From NCBI GenBank assembly GCA_965220835.1, contig OZ244842.1, positions 3,348,001 through 3,412,000 on the forward strand: DNA of 64,000 nucleotides. The letters run 5' to 3'. Below the pieces are notes generated by a model that saw only the letters and a list, made by a program, of their open reading frames with translations, did not search any database and was not told the origin of the DNA. Of this stretch, positions 1-8,351 are shown piece after piece (positions within the stretch are counted from its first letter, which is position 1; the number at the start of each line of letters is the position of its first letter). A program made the position numbers and the translations under genes. Source of the DNA: Azophilus sp965220835 (lineage in GTDB: Bacteria > Pseudomonadota > Gammaproteobacteria > Pseudomonadales > Azotimanducaceae).

Positions 1-187
1 TAGCCAATGCAATATGTCCAACGGCGTTCGCTCCCTTAGCTTGTTGTTGTGAGTGGTCTTCCCTTGAGCCCGGATGCCGGGCCACCCTCCCTATCTTGGG
101 GGCGGCCTCTTTATTTGGCGACATTGCGCGCATCAATCGCGGGCGGAGGCGAACTCTGACAACAACGACTGCGCATTGCAAGCCCGC

Positions 188-225
188 GTGCGCCTGTGGC
201 GCACGTTCGAGTTGCTGCGCAACTC
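188..225. repeat. Two adjacent perfect hairpins downstream of the HD-domain gene
   Basis: The arms GTGCGCC / GGCGCAC (188-204, 3-nt loop) are followed at once by GAGTTGC / GCAACTC (209-225, 3-nt loop). No T-tract follows either on the plus or the minus strand, so these are more like a palindromic repeat unit than an intrinsic terminator. They lie about 70 bp past the stop of the minus-strand HD-domain gene, where they could still protect an mRNA 3' end. The rest of positions 1-294 shows no supportable gene. Confidence 0.45.
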
Positions 226-294
226 GGCGGGTCCGCGCTTGCCCTCGCGGCGAACTTGGAGTTCATTGTGGTTTTGCTGGGGCGAAACTTCATA

Positions 295-870
295 CTAGAC
301 GAATTCTGACTTCGGGGCCGCGAACAGTTGGTGCACCAGCGGCTCGAAGTGGGTGAGCGGCTTGGTTGGGTAGTTCGGGTCGAAGCAGTTCTGGTCCCAA
401 CGTTCGCAGAATTCCACGCAGGCCTGATAGTGGGGATGGTCGATGTAGCGGTCCCGTTCGTTCGGGTCGCGCTGGTAGTGGGCGAACCAGTAGTAGCCTT
501 GGAACAGCCCGTGGTGCTGCACAATCCACCAGTTGCGCTCGCTGACGTAGGGTTTGAGGATGGCAGCCGCCACTTGGGAGTGGTTGTGCGGGGAGATTTG
601 ATCGCCGATGTCGTGCAGCAGGGCCACCGCGATGGTTTCGTCGTCGGCTCCGTCGGCTTCCGCCCTGGTGGCGGATTGCAGGACGTGCTGCAGGCGCGAG
701 ATGGGGTAGGGCGACGGGCCATCCATGGATTTGAGCATTGCCAGCATCCGTTCGGCCACTTGGCCGGCGTTGGCGGCATCGTGCTCGGCGATCAGGTCGT
801 AGTCCGCTCGGGTGCCCTCCGCCATGGCGGTGAAGCTGACTTGGGGCGCCGTTGAATGGTTCGTTGCCAT
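295..870 (-). CDS. HD-domain metal-dependent protein, PhnZ/MIOX-like
   Basis: The 191-residue protein is a small cytosolic helical protein with an HD-type metal site: a histidine in SRLQHVLQSA, the doublet in ALLHDIGDQ, then two further histidines in SPHNHSQ and VQHHGLFQG. This spacing resembles HD proteins of the PhnZ / myo-inositol-oxygenase-like group, which hold one or two iron atoms and either oxidise or hydrolyse small substrates. The residues are visible; substrate and reaction are not. It stands alone on the minus strand with no phosphonate genes nearby, so a PhnZ role is not supported by context. The ATG start gives the family's usual length. Confidence 0.7.
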   Translation of the reverse strand: MATNHSTAPQVSFTAMAEGTRADYDLIAEHDAANAGQVAERMLAMLKSMDGPSPYPISRLQHVLQSATRAEADGADDETIAVALLHDIGDQISPHNHSQVAAAILKPYVSERNWWIVQHHGLFQGYYWFAHYQRDPNERDRYIDHPHYQACVEFCERWDQNCFDPNYPTKPLTHFEPLVHQLFAAPKSEFV

Positions 871-1024
871 CTCAAGCCATCAAGGTATTGAATCGCCAGT
901 CGCCCTGAGCTTAGCGAGGTTGTCCATGGCTTCCCCTAAGGTGGCGGCACTCGGCTGGATGGCCCCGATTCTAGTGACTCTTGGCCACTAAGAGTAGCTG
1001 TTGCAGAAAACGGGATCCTAGGAT

Positions 1025-1063
1025 CGAGGGCATCTTGCCCTCGGACGGGCGCTAAGCGCCGTT
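1025..1063 (+). repeat. Double-hairpin repeat, copy 1
   Basis: The unit is CGAGGGC-ATCTT-GCCCTCG, then GGAC, then a second stem GGCGCT-A-AGCGCC and GTT. The same two-stem layout with different loop bases recurs at 29517-29554 (plus) and 47676-47711 (minus). This copy lies between the HD-domain gene and the acetyltransferase gene, outside any coding region. Conserved stems with compensating base changes are typical of REP/BIME-like intergenic elements. Confidence 0.6.
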
Positions 1064-1127
1064 GTTGCGCTCAGTTGGTATCGGTAGGTGTTGGAGTTTC
1101 GCTGATGCGCCGAGCCAGGTCACCCTG

Positions 1128-1760
1128 CTAGAGGCCCATCCCCTTGCGCAACTCCGGGGGCACTCCGAACTCCGCGAGCCTGAGCGCTTCGGTTTCGGCC
1201 AGCACTTCCAGCCCCAAGGAGCGATAGAAGCTGACCGCCGGGCTGTCCGAGAGCACGTCGAGCTGCAGCTCGCGGCAACTCCGCGCCTTGGCGGTCTCAA
1301 GCGCGTGCTCCATCAACCGGACGCCAATGCGCTGACCCCGGGCCTCCGACGTCACGGCGATGGCATGGACGTACCAAGTGCTGGAGTGGAGTGCCGGATT
1401 TAGCCAGCTCGCCAACCCGGACCGCTCCACGACACCGGCCACTTCGTCGGGTTGCACCGCATCCGCTGCCAGCAATTCCTGCCGTAGGGGCGCCAACGCC
1501 GAGCCCCGGGAGCGAAACTCCGGCCCCTGCATCGTGGTGATGGCAAGGCCCAGCAAAGCACCGTCGCGCAGGGCCAAGGTGGCAGCGTCTGCCCCGAACA
1601 GAAGGCCCGGGGTGCGCCAAGAGGCCTTCACAACGGCGTCGAACAGGGCGCGCCGCCCAAAGTGGTACTCGTAGGAAACGGGTCCGGTGGCCCAGACCAG
1701 CGTCGGCACGTCACCGGCGTGGCGTTCGATTAAGTCGCCCTCGGCCTTGGGCAAATCCAT
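1128..1760 (-). CDS. GNAT-family N-acetyltransferase
   Basis: The 210-residue protein has a C-terminal GNAT domain: a beta strand YVHAIAVTSEARGQRIG that matches motif A with the acetyl-CoA pyrophosphate loop (Q/RxxGxG/A type, here RGQRIG), followed by the LDVLSDSPAVSFYRSLG motif B that closes most GNAT folds. The N-terminal half (about 90 residues) is less typical and may recognise substrate. The acyl acceptor (an amine, peptide or antibiotic) cannot be read from sequence. It is a monocistronic minus-strand gene, ATG start at 1760. Confidence 0.75.
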   Translation of the reverse strand: MDLPKAEGDLIERHAGDVPTLVWATGPVSYEYHFGRRALFDAVVKASWRTPGLLFGADAATLALRDGALLGLAITTMQGPEFRSRGSALAPLRQELLAADAVQPDEVAGVVERSGLASWLNPALHSSTWYVHAIAVTSEARGQRIGVRLMEHALETAKARSCRELQLDVLSDSPAVSFYRSLGLEVLAETEALRLAEFGVPPELRKGMGL

Positions 1761-2234
1761 CGGGTGCCTCGGTCAAGTTGGGGTCGCCATTGTCTGCCTC
1801 GAGAGAGCCGCGACGCAAATCCGGCTCGCCCGCTTCAGCGCGCCACCCTTGCCCCCCTTGCGCCCCTCAGCGAGCTGGCCGCTTTACGGCCGCAAACCCT
1901 TCCGCTCGAGCACGCAGCATCGGCCATGCTCACGAAGTTCCGATAAGTTGGCGCCAAAACGTTCGGTGACACCAATTCGGCCTGCAGCACCTGACAGTTG
2001 CTCGCCGACGGGAGATAACCACCAATACATCGGTTTCGCGATATAGGTTTTGTGTGGGAGCGAGGCGTTGTTGAGTACGTAGAAGCCGATCAGGCCGATG
2101 ATGTAGGCATTGGCAACAATGGTGAAATGAGGCACGGGTGCCAGATCTGCATTCGCGAGCGGGATGTGAGGGGACGTATTCCAGAATGGACTGGTCGGTG
2201 AGCACATGAAGCGTCTTTGCCAGTGCCGTGAAAC

Positions 2235-2250
2235 AATTAACTGGTTAATT
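2235..2250. promoter_or_regulatory. AT-rich palindrome, operator-like
   Basis: AATTAAC-TG-GTTAATT is a perfect 7-bp inverted repeat with a 2-bp centre in a GC-rich genome. It is the size of a dimeric helix-turn-helix protein site. It lies 134 bp upstream of a doubtful plus-strand ORF (2385) and about 580 bp upstream of the DUF5131 gene, so its target is unknown. Confidence 0.35.
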
Positions 2251-2279
2251 TTTCGATGATTTTCGGATGTCTCGAGGTA

Positions 2280-2302
2280 TCGTTTCACGAGAAATGAAAC
2301 GA
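2280..2302. promoter_or_regulatory. Second palindrome next to the AT-rich one
   Basis: TCGTTTCA and TGAAACGA form a perfect 8-bp inverted repeat around a 7-nt spacer. The centre-to-centre distance from the 2235-2250 palindrome is about 48 bp. Either a cruciform/hairpin or a protein-binding site is possible; no T-tract follows, so a terminator is unlikely. Confidence 0.35.
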
Positions 2303-2833
2303 TTTGGCGGCTCCACTTGAAGCAGGAGTCCGCAAAACCATCGACAAGATCCGAGCGCAATCGGATTCGAGGCTGTAGGGACTAATGCTGATCGACTGGC
2401 AGCGGGTGGCGGAGAGCGAAACGCAAGTGATTCACGTTGTCGATGCTATCGCTTCCGACGATAACGCGCTAACACTGGTCCAGCGTATGCGCGGTTCCGA
2501 GTTGCTGCGCCGGACAGAAGACGATCTCATCTTACTTGAACTGGGCAGCCACTCGGAAACCGCCATACTCCAATCAGAGGACGCCGAACGAACGGTGCTG
2601 GCTGCTCAGCGGGTTCGATTCGATGGCCCTCAGCTCGCCGAAGAACTCGCAGTCGGACTTCGCGGCAGCAATTGGGCAAGCGCAAGAGTCAGTCACGCAG
2701 GCACCCATGCTGGTGGCCTTGTGACAGCGCTCGCCGCTATCTAGGGCAGCACTCCGGCATCCGCAATAAGCTGTATGTTTGACCATATATCTGATTTGTG
2801 GATAATCCTTCAGCAACTAGCGAGGATCGCTCC

Positions 2834-3658
2834 ATGGCGCGTGATTCAAAGATCGAATGGACGGACCACACCTTCAATCCATGGTGGGGTTGCACAAAGG
2901 TTTCTCCAGCCTGCGACCACTGCTACGCTGAAACTTGGGCAAGACGTTTGGGGTTTGATGTATGGTCTGCCGGGAAACCGCGTCGCTTTCCGAGTGTCGC
3001 GTATTGGCGGCAGCCTCACAGGTGGAACCAGCAGGCGGCTCGAACCGGAACCCGATTTCGCGTTTTCTGTGCATCGATGGCGGATGTCTTCGAGTGGAAG
3101 AATGGGTTGGCGCCTTGGAGGCGTCAGTTATGGGAGCTCATTGAAGCAACGCCAAATCTGGATTGGCTGCTGCTGACCAAACGGCCGCATTTGGCTCAGC
3201 GGCTAGTGCCTTGGAGGGGCGACTGGCCTGCCAACGTGTGGCTTGGCACCACAGTTGAAAGCCAGCGTTGGGCGGACAAGCGCCTTCCCCACCTTTCCAA
3301 TGCGGGTGCGCGTATTCGGTTCGTTTCTTGTGAACCGCTTCTCGACCAAGTTGAGCTGGGGCCTTGGTTGGAGTCTGGGTCGGTCCAATGGGTCATCGCT
3401 GGTGGTGAAAGCGGCCCGCAGGCGAGGCCGAGTGACCCCAGTTGGTTCTATGGCATCCGAGATGAGTGCGTAGCACACGGCACGCCCTTCCATTTCAAGC
3501 AATGGGGAGATTGGGCGCCGGTCGATGCGGTGCCCGGGGCTGTGCCAAAGTCGCTTGTCAATGGGGGCGCCTATTCCGCTTTGATGGGCCGGTACGGCAA
3601 GAAGACCGCCGGTCGCGTTCTCGGCGACAGGACTTGGGACGGCTTGCCGGTCAGTTGA
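2834..3658 (+). CDS. DUF5131 (phage Gp37/Gp68) three-Cys-motif protein
   Basis: The 274-residue protein opens with a TDHTFNPWWGCTKVSPACDHC-type block whose cysteines are spaced CX6CX2C, the motif that gives the family its three-Cys name and suggests a radical-SAM-like iron-sulfur site. Further family blocks follow: VFCASMADVFEW, WLLLTKRP, NVWLGTTVESQ, RFVSCEPLL and WVIAGGESG. The ATG at 2834 is preferred over one 36 bp upstream because AGCGAGGA precedes it at the right distance. It converges with tcmP and their 3' ends overlap by 8 bp. These two families are known to occur together, often in phages and mobile DNA. Their biochemical role is not settled; enzyme activity on nucleic acid is only a guess. 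Confidence 0.88.
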   Translation: MARDSKIEWTDHTFNPWWGCTKVSPACDHCYAETWARRLGFDVWSAGKPRRFPSVAYWRQPHRWNQQAARTGTRFRVFCASMADVFEWKNGLAPWRRQLWELIEATPNLDWLLLTKRPHLAQRLVPWRGDWPANVWLGTTVESQRWADKRLPHLSNAGARIRFVSCEPLLDQVELGPWLESGSVQWVIAGGESGPQARPSDPSWFYGIRDECVAHGTPFHFKQWGDWAPVDAVPGAVPKSLVNGGAYSALMGRYGKKTAGRVLGDRTWDGLPVS

Positions 3659-4727
3659 AGCGGATTTTGATGTCCTTCTCCGCTGGGAAACCCTTCACCC
3701 CTTGCGGGCGGAGGACTGAAATTTCGCCCTTTCGCTCAAGAGGGCGTAGCGTTTCTCTTCGCAGGTGGCCTTTATGGAAATGCGTCCTGTCGCTCATAAC
3801 GAATTTGTCAAAGTCCTCAACCTTGACCCAGTCTGTGCCGAATTCGCCCCGTAGTTGCTGGGCTAACGGTCTTGTATCCGTCTCAAACAGAGATGGGGTG
3901 CCAGCAATGCCGCTGCGAAACGCGTAGCCGCCGGAGTCGTCAACTTTCCAAATGGAGGCTTTCATTAGGTCGCATCCCTTTAGGCTGTTGGTCGCAAAGT
4001 AGAGCGTGTACACGTGTCGACGGCCCTTCCAAAGCTCGAAGGACAAAACCTGTTTCGCTCCGTGTCGCTTGAGCTGCGTTCGGAATAAATCGTGCAGAAA
4101 TTGCTTCTTGCTTGGCCCTTCAGGCATTTTGAGGCAATCACGCCAGCTTTTTGCGCCGAATAGTTCATCTAAGTGAGGGCCGTACTCCGGTTGTTTGTGG
4201 AACCGGCGGATTGGCTCATACATGAACGAAATCAAGCACTCGCTCTTGTCGTTGTTGAGGACTCGACCGATTAGCTTCATGGGGCTGCCTTTGACACCGA
4301 ATGGGTCAATCATCACGAATGCAGGTGCTAACCGAGCATTTTGCTGGTCGATCAAGTCGAGAATAGCCCCCATGTGCTCGCGAAACTCCCCCTCACGAAC
4401 ATGGAAGCTTGTGTGCTGCATCGGCTCCTGCTCCTCAAGCAGTTGCCGTAGGTGATCGGCTCTCGCTGAATTCGACTCAACGAAAAGAAACACGATTTCA
4501 ACATCCCGCAACCTACCTTGAAGTCGGTGCGAGCGTACGCAGTCTAACGCAACCAAGGGAGAGCCCTTTTGCCCGTGCTCGTACTCGCCGGGGCCGGCGA
4601 ACCCATCAATGAACAACAGCCTTCCATTCCAACGGCTGAGTATTGGGAACCAGCCATTTAGGTAGTGCCGTAACAGCACGTGCTTGCCGGTCGTCTGCTC
4701 ATCTAACGGCCACAGTACTTTAGCCAT
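3651..4727 (-). CDS. tcmP: Three-Cys-motif partner protein TcmP
   Basis: The 358-residue protein matches the TcmP family: an N-terminal TTGKHVLLRHYLNGWFPIL segment, then a glycine-rich LFIDGFAGPGEYEHGQKGSP loop, and a later VMIDPFG motif. The loop plus the DPFG-type motif look like a Rossmann-type methyltransferase fold, but I cannot identify catalytic residues with certainty. The gene is convergent with the DUF5131 gene that names it a partner; both stop codons lie inside an 8-bp overlap. The C-terminal part (about residues 280-358) is charged and helical. Function is unproven; the pair is a candidate nucleic-acid-modifying or phage-linked module. Confidence 0.85.
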   Translation of the reverse strand: MAKVLWPLDEQTTGKHVLLRHYLNGWFPILSRWNGRLLFIDGFAGPGEYEHGQKGSPLVALDCVRSHRLQGRLRDVEIVFLFVESNSARADHLRQLLEEQEPMQHTSFHVREGEFREHMGAILDLIDQQNARLAPAFVMIDPFGVKGSPMKLIGRVLNNDKSECLISFMYEPIRRFHKQPEYGPHLDELFGAKSWRDCLKMPEGPSKKQFLHDLFRTQLKRHGAKQVLSFELWKGRRHVYTLYFATNSLKGCDLMKASIWKVDDSGGYAFRSGIAGTPSLFETDTRPLAQQLRGEFGTDWVKVEDFDKFVMSDRTHFHKGHLRRETLRPLERKGEISVLRPQGVKGFPAEKDIKIRFN

Positions 4728-4827
4728 AGAGCGATGCTTCCTGATCGAATGTGAATGGGCTTTGGATGAGTCGATGGGTTGGATCGAGGAACGGCCTAGC
4801 TCAAACCTTCATACCAAACAGCGACCT

Positions 4828-7161
4828 TCAGGCGGACGGCGGCGCGGATTCCCCTATGGCGGCGTCGAACACGTCCGGCAGGTGCTCCGCCAAGGTGATG
4901 GTCATGTCGTCGCGCACGCTCTTCGGCAGCTTGATGAGGTCGGATTCGTTGTCTTTGGGCAGCACCACGTGGCGCAGGCCGGCGCGGTGGGCAGCCAGAA
5001 TCTTCTCCTTCACGCCGCCGACCGGCAGCACCAGCCCGGATAGGGTGAGTTCCCCGGTCATGGCCAGGTTGTTGCGCACGCACTTGCCGCTGTAGGCCGA
5101 GTAGAGGGCGGTGGCCATGGTCACGCCGGCGGATGGCCCGTCCTTGGGGACGGCGCCGGCCGGCACGTGGATGTGCACGCCGCAGTCCTCGATGGTGGCG
5201 CGTTCCAGCCCCAAGCTGTCGGCAATGGACCAGATGTAGCTGCGTGCCGCCTTGGCGGACTCTTGCATCACTTGGCCCAGATGGCCGGTGAGGGTGACCT
5301 TTTCGTCCTTCTGGGTCAGCGCCGCTTCAACATAGAGCACGTCGCCGCCGGTCTCGGTCCAGGCCAAGCCCGCCGCCACCCCGGGGGCGATTTGCTCGCG
5401 GCTCTTGTCGGACTTGAATTTCTCCGGGCCGAGCAGTTCGCCCAGTTGCTCCAAGCCGATTTGCCCTTCCGCATTCTTGGCGGTCACCACCTGCCGCGCC
5501 CGCTTGCGCGCCAGCCGCCCGATAACCCGCTCCAACTCCCGCACTCCGGCTTCGCGCGTGTAGCGGCGGGTCATGTAGGTGAGCGCCTCATCGCTGATGT
5601 CCAGCTGCGCCTCGCTCAAGCCGGCGTCCGCCTGCTGGCGCGGAATCAGGTATTCGCGGGCGATGGCGCGTTTCTCCTCGTCGCTGTAGCCGGACAGCTC
5701 CAGCACTTCGATGCGGTCAAGCAGGGGCCGGGGGATGCCTTCGAGCGTGTTGGCGGTGAGGAGGAACAGCACTTTGGACAGGTCGTAGGGCAGGTTTAGG
5801 TAGTTGTCGCGGAATTCCTTGTTCTGCGCCGGGTCGAGAATCTCCATCAAGGCCGCCGCGGGGTCGCCGCGGAAGTCCCGGCCGAGCTTGTCGATTTCGT
5901 CGAGCATCAGGATCGGGTTGGTGACACCGGCGCGGCGCACGCCCTGCAGGATGCGCCCCGGCATGGCGCCGACGTAAGTGCGGCGGTGGCCGCGCAACTC
6001 GGATTCGTCGTGCAGTCCGCCAAGGCTCATGCGCTCGAACTTGCGGCCCATGGCCCGGCCGATGGATTGGCCGAGGGAGGTCTTGCCAACCCCAGGCGGG
6101 CCGACGAAGCAGAGGATGGCGGCCTTGGCGTTGGGGTTGAGCTGCATGACGGCGAGGGATTCGAGAATCCGCTCCTTGACGTCCTCCAGCCCGTAGTGGT
6201 CCTCGTCGAGCACTTGGCGGGCGTGGTCAAGGTCCAGTTGGTCCTCGGTGCTTTCGCTCCACGGCAGTTCGGCCACCAGTTCCAGATAGGAGCGGGCGAT
6301 CTGGTAGTCCGCGGCGTGGTTGGACATGCGCCCCAAGCGCTTGAGTTCCCGGTCCACCTCAGTGCGCACGTTGTCCGGCAGCTGCGCCTCCTCAATTTGC
6401 TTGCGCAGTTCGGCGATGTCCTCGTCGTCCTCCTCGCCCAGCGCTTCTTCGATGGCCCGCTTCTGCTGCCGCAGCAGGTGATCGCGCTGCTGCTTGTCGA
6501 TGTCTTCGCGGGCCTGCTGGGCGATTTGCCGCCGCAGTTCGGTGACCTTGAGCTCGTGGCGCAGGATCTCGTGGACGTGCTCCATCAAGGCGCGCACGGT
6601 GTCGCACTCAAGCACCGCCTGCTCCTGCTCCAGCGGAATGCTGACCAGGTTGGCGATGCGATACATCTGGGTGATCGGGTCGTTGATGGAGCCGATGAGC
6701 TGCTGGAACATCTGGTCGCCGTTGTCGCCGCCGTACATTTGCGCGATGCGCTTTGAGAGTTCCAGGTTTTCGCTGAGCAGCGCATCCACATGGGCGGCGT
6801 CTTCCCCCGCATCCTCCATCTTCAGCGACGGCAGGCGTTCGTACTCCGCCTCCAGGTAGTCGTCGTGCTGGGCGGTTGGGCGCAGGCGCACGCGTTCCGC
6901 GCCCTGCACGATGACTTGGGAGCCCTTGTCCCGCTTCTCGATGTGGTTGATGGTGGAAATGGTGGCGATCTCGAAGAGGTTGTCCCAAGAGGGATCCTCA
7001 ACGCCCGCCTCCTTTTGCGCGGCAGTGATGATGCGCCGCCCGGCTTCGACCCCGGCCTTGACGGCCGCGAGGGAGCGCTTTCGGCCCACGGCCAAGGGGA
7101 TGACGATTTGCGGGAAGACCACCGTGTTCTTCAACGGCAGCACGGAATAGGTTTCAGCCAT
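4828..7161 (-). CDS. lon: ATP-dependent Lon protease
   Basis: The 777-residue protein has the full LonA layout: an N-terminal substrate-binding domain beginning with LPLKNTVVFPQIVIPL, a coiled-coil region (about 200-280), an AAA+ module with Walker A GPPGVGKTS (about residue 355) and Walker B MLDEIDKLG, and a C-terminal serine-lysine protease domain with PKDGPSAG (catalytic Ser) and GGVKEKILAA (catalytic Lys). It degrades misfolded and short-lived regulatory proteins in the cytosol. A GAGG ribosome binding site precedes the ATG. The usual clpP-clpX-lon-hupB context is absent here. A candidate heat-shock promoter lies just upstream. Confidence 0.97.
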   Translation of the reverse strand: MAETYSVLPLKNTVVFPQIVIPLAVGRKRSLAAVKAGVEAGRRIITAAQKEAGVEDPSWDNLFEIATISTINHIEKRDKGSQVIVQGAERVRLRPTAQHDDYLEAEYERLPSLKMEDAGEDAAHVDALLSENLELSKRIAQMYGGDNGDQMFQQLIGSINDPITQMYRIANLVSIPLEQEQAVLECDTVRALMEHVHEILRHELKVTELRRQIAQQAREDIDKQQRDHLLRQQKRAIEEALGEEDDEDIAELRKQIEEAQLPDNVRTEVDRELKRLGRMSNHAADYQIARSYLELVAELPWSESTEDQLDLDHARQVLDEDHYGLEDVKERILESLAVMQLNPNAKAAILCFVGPPGVGKTSLGQSIGRAMGRKFERMSLGGLHDESELRGHRRTYVGAMPGRILQGVRRAGVTNPILMLDEIDKLGRDFRGDPAAALMEILDPAQNKEFRDNYLNLPYDLSKVLFLLTANTLEGIPRPLLDRIEVLELSGYSDEEKRAIAREYLIPRQQADAGLSEAQLDISDEALTYMTRRYTREAGVRELERVIGRLARKRARQVVTAKNAEGQIGLEQLGELLGPEKFKSDKSREQIAPGVAAGLAWTETGGDVLYVEAALTQKDEKVTLTGHLGQVMQESAKAARSYIWSIADSLGLERATIEDCGVHIHVPAGAVPKDGPSAGVTMATALYSAYSGKCVRNNLAMTGELTLSGLVLPVGGVKEKILAAHRAGLRHVVLPKDNESDLIKLPKSVRDDMTITLAEHLPDVFDAAIGESAPPSA

Positions 7162-7191
7162 GGGGCCTCATCGAGAGTTTTGCAATGAACC

Positions 7192-7220
7192 TATATGGCG
7201 ACGAACCATGCCGGATTCAA
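7192..7220 (-). promoter_or_regulatory. Candidate sigma-32 (heat-shock) promoter of lon
   Basis: Read on the minus strand, CTTGAAT-type (TTGAAT at 7215-7220) and CCATATA (7192-7198) are separated by 16 bp and sit about 30 bp upstream of the lon ATG. The elements resemble the RpoH consensus (CTTGAA and CCCCATNT), and lon is a classic heat-shock gene. The -35 part overlaps the stop codon of the upstream acyl-CoA dehydrogenase gene. The match is incomplete (CCAT rather than CCCCAT), so this is a prediction. Confidence 0.4.
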
Positions 7221-8299
7221 GTGGCGCGAACTATTGGCGTTCCATCCAGCTGCTGTGCCCGGGCGGCTTCCTCGCGCACCAGCTCCGGTGCGCCCAGAGC
7301 TTGGCGGTTGAAGCCGATGCGCTTGAACCAGTAGTGCAGCCCCAAGAGATCGGTGAAGCCCATGCCGCCATGCACCTCGGTGGCCGTGCGCGCCACGAAG
7401 GTGCCCACCTCGGCCAAGTGGGCCTTGGCGTGGCAGGCGGTCAGGTGGGCTTCCTCCGGCACTTCGCTCAAGGCATGGCCGGCGTACCAGACCATGGCTC
7501 GGCACGGCTCCAAGTGGGCGGCCATTTCCGCGCACATGTGCTTGACGGCTTGGAAGGAGCCAATCGGGCGATTGAACTGCTCGCGCTCCTTGGCGTAGGC
7601 GACGGCCTGGTCGAGCATGTTTTGCGCGGCACCCAAGGTGTCTGCCGCCAGCATCACGCGGCCGGCGTCCAACACCGCCTCAAAGTGGACCGGATCGGCG
7701 CTCAAGGGAGTGGTGCGGCTGTTGTGGAAGACCAACTCACCGGTCGGACGGGTCTTGTCCACGGTCGCCAGAGGCCGGTGCTGCAAGTCTTCGGCAGCCA
7801 CCAAGTGCAGGCCGCTGGCCGAATCCGCCACCAGATACTCGTCAGCGCCGTAGTCCAAGGCATAGAGGGCCTTGCCGTTCAGCTGGCCGCCGACGGCGGA
7901 GACGCCGGCATCGGCGCGGGCGGCGATGGCTTCGCCCAGGGCGACGCCGATGCGCAATTCGCCCGCCGCCAAGCGCTCTAGGCGCCCGCCTTGGCCACCG
8001 GCCAGCAGCAGAGCCGTTGGCGCCATTACGGCGGAACCGAGAAAGGGGCTTGGCGTTGCGTGGTGGCCTAGGCACTCGGCGGCGATGGCCGCATCCAGGG
8101 GCTTAAGGCCCACCCCGCCATGCTCTTCGGGCACCAGCAACGCGGAAACGCCGAGTCCCACCAGCTCGGCCCAGAGCGCGTCAGCAGGCTCCTCCCCGCC
8201 GGCGATGCGCCGGACCCGATCCAAGCCGGCTTGTTCGGCAAGAAAGCTGTTCAGCGTGTCTTGAAACAGGGTTTGCTCTTCGGACAGCCCGAAGTCCAT
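7217..8299 (-). CDS. Acyl-CoA dehydrogenase-like protein (smaller subunit)
   Basis: This 360-residue flavoprotein has the acyl-CoA dehydrogenase fold: helical N-terminal domain with LLVPEEHGGVGL, a middle beta domain, and a C-terminal helical domain containing AAQNMLDQAVAYAKEREQFN and FQAVKHMCAEMAAHLE. The C-terminal HGGMGFTDLLGLHYWFKRI segment is typical, but the EGT loop that carries the catalytic glutamate in many relatives is not present. It lies 52 bp downstream of a second acyl-CoA dehydrogenase in one operon. Such side-by-side pairs commonly form mixed (alpha2beta2) enzymes that act on bulky CoA thioesters such as steroid or branched side chains; the substrate here is unknown. Confidence 0.85.
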   Translation of the reverse strand: MDFGLSEEQTLFQDTLNSFLAEQAGLDRVRRIAGGEEPADALWAELVGLGVSALLVPEEHGGVGLKPLDAAIAAECLGHHATPSPFLGSAVMAPTALLLAGGQGGRLERLAAGELRIGVALGEAIAARADAGVSAVGGQLNGKALYALDYGADEYLVADSASGLHLVAAEDLQHRPLATVDKTRPTGELVFHNSRTTPLSADPVHFEAVLDAGRVMLAADTLGAAQNMLDQAVAYAKEREQFNRPIGSFQAVKHMCAEMAAHLEPCRAMVWYAGHALSEVPEEAHLTACHAKAHLAEVGTFVARTATEVHGGMGFTDLLGLHYWFKRIGFNRQALGAPELVREEAARAQQLDGTPIVRAT

Positions 8300-8351
8300 G
8301 GCGGCGCTCCTTACTCTTCTGCGCTTTCTGCTGCGTTCCCGGACGGGTCCC

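Larger units (their letters stand above)
1761..2833. other. 1.07-kb stretch without a confident gene
   Basis: Codon use and protein sequence in this stretch do not match any family I recognise. A plus-strand ORF at 2385-2744 (119 codons, ATG) and a minus-strand ORF at 1884-2360 (158 codons, with one hydrophobic segment near its middle) are open but have no convincing ribosome binding site or motif; I regard both as doubtful. Positions about 2040-2310 are richer in A+T than the surrounding DNA and hold two clear palindromes (annotated separately), so part of this may be an upstream control region or remnant of transferred DNA. Confidence 0.4.

Noticed and set aside
295..870. A phosphonate-breakdown (PhnY/PhnZ) system
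   Set aside because: The HD protein resembles PhnZ in metal-site layout, but no PhnY-type dioxygenase or phosphonate transporter is nearby.
1884..2360. A 158-codon minus-strand frame with one hydrophobic segment
   Set aside because: No ribosome binding site, no family match that I recognise, and it spans both palindromes; kept only as a note in the regional entry.
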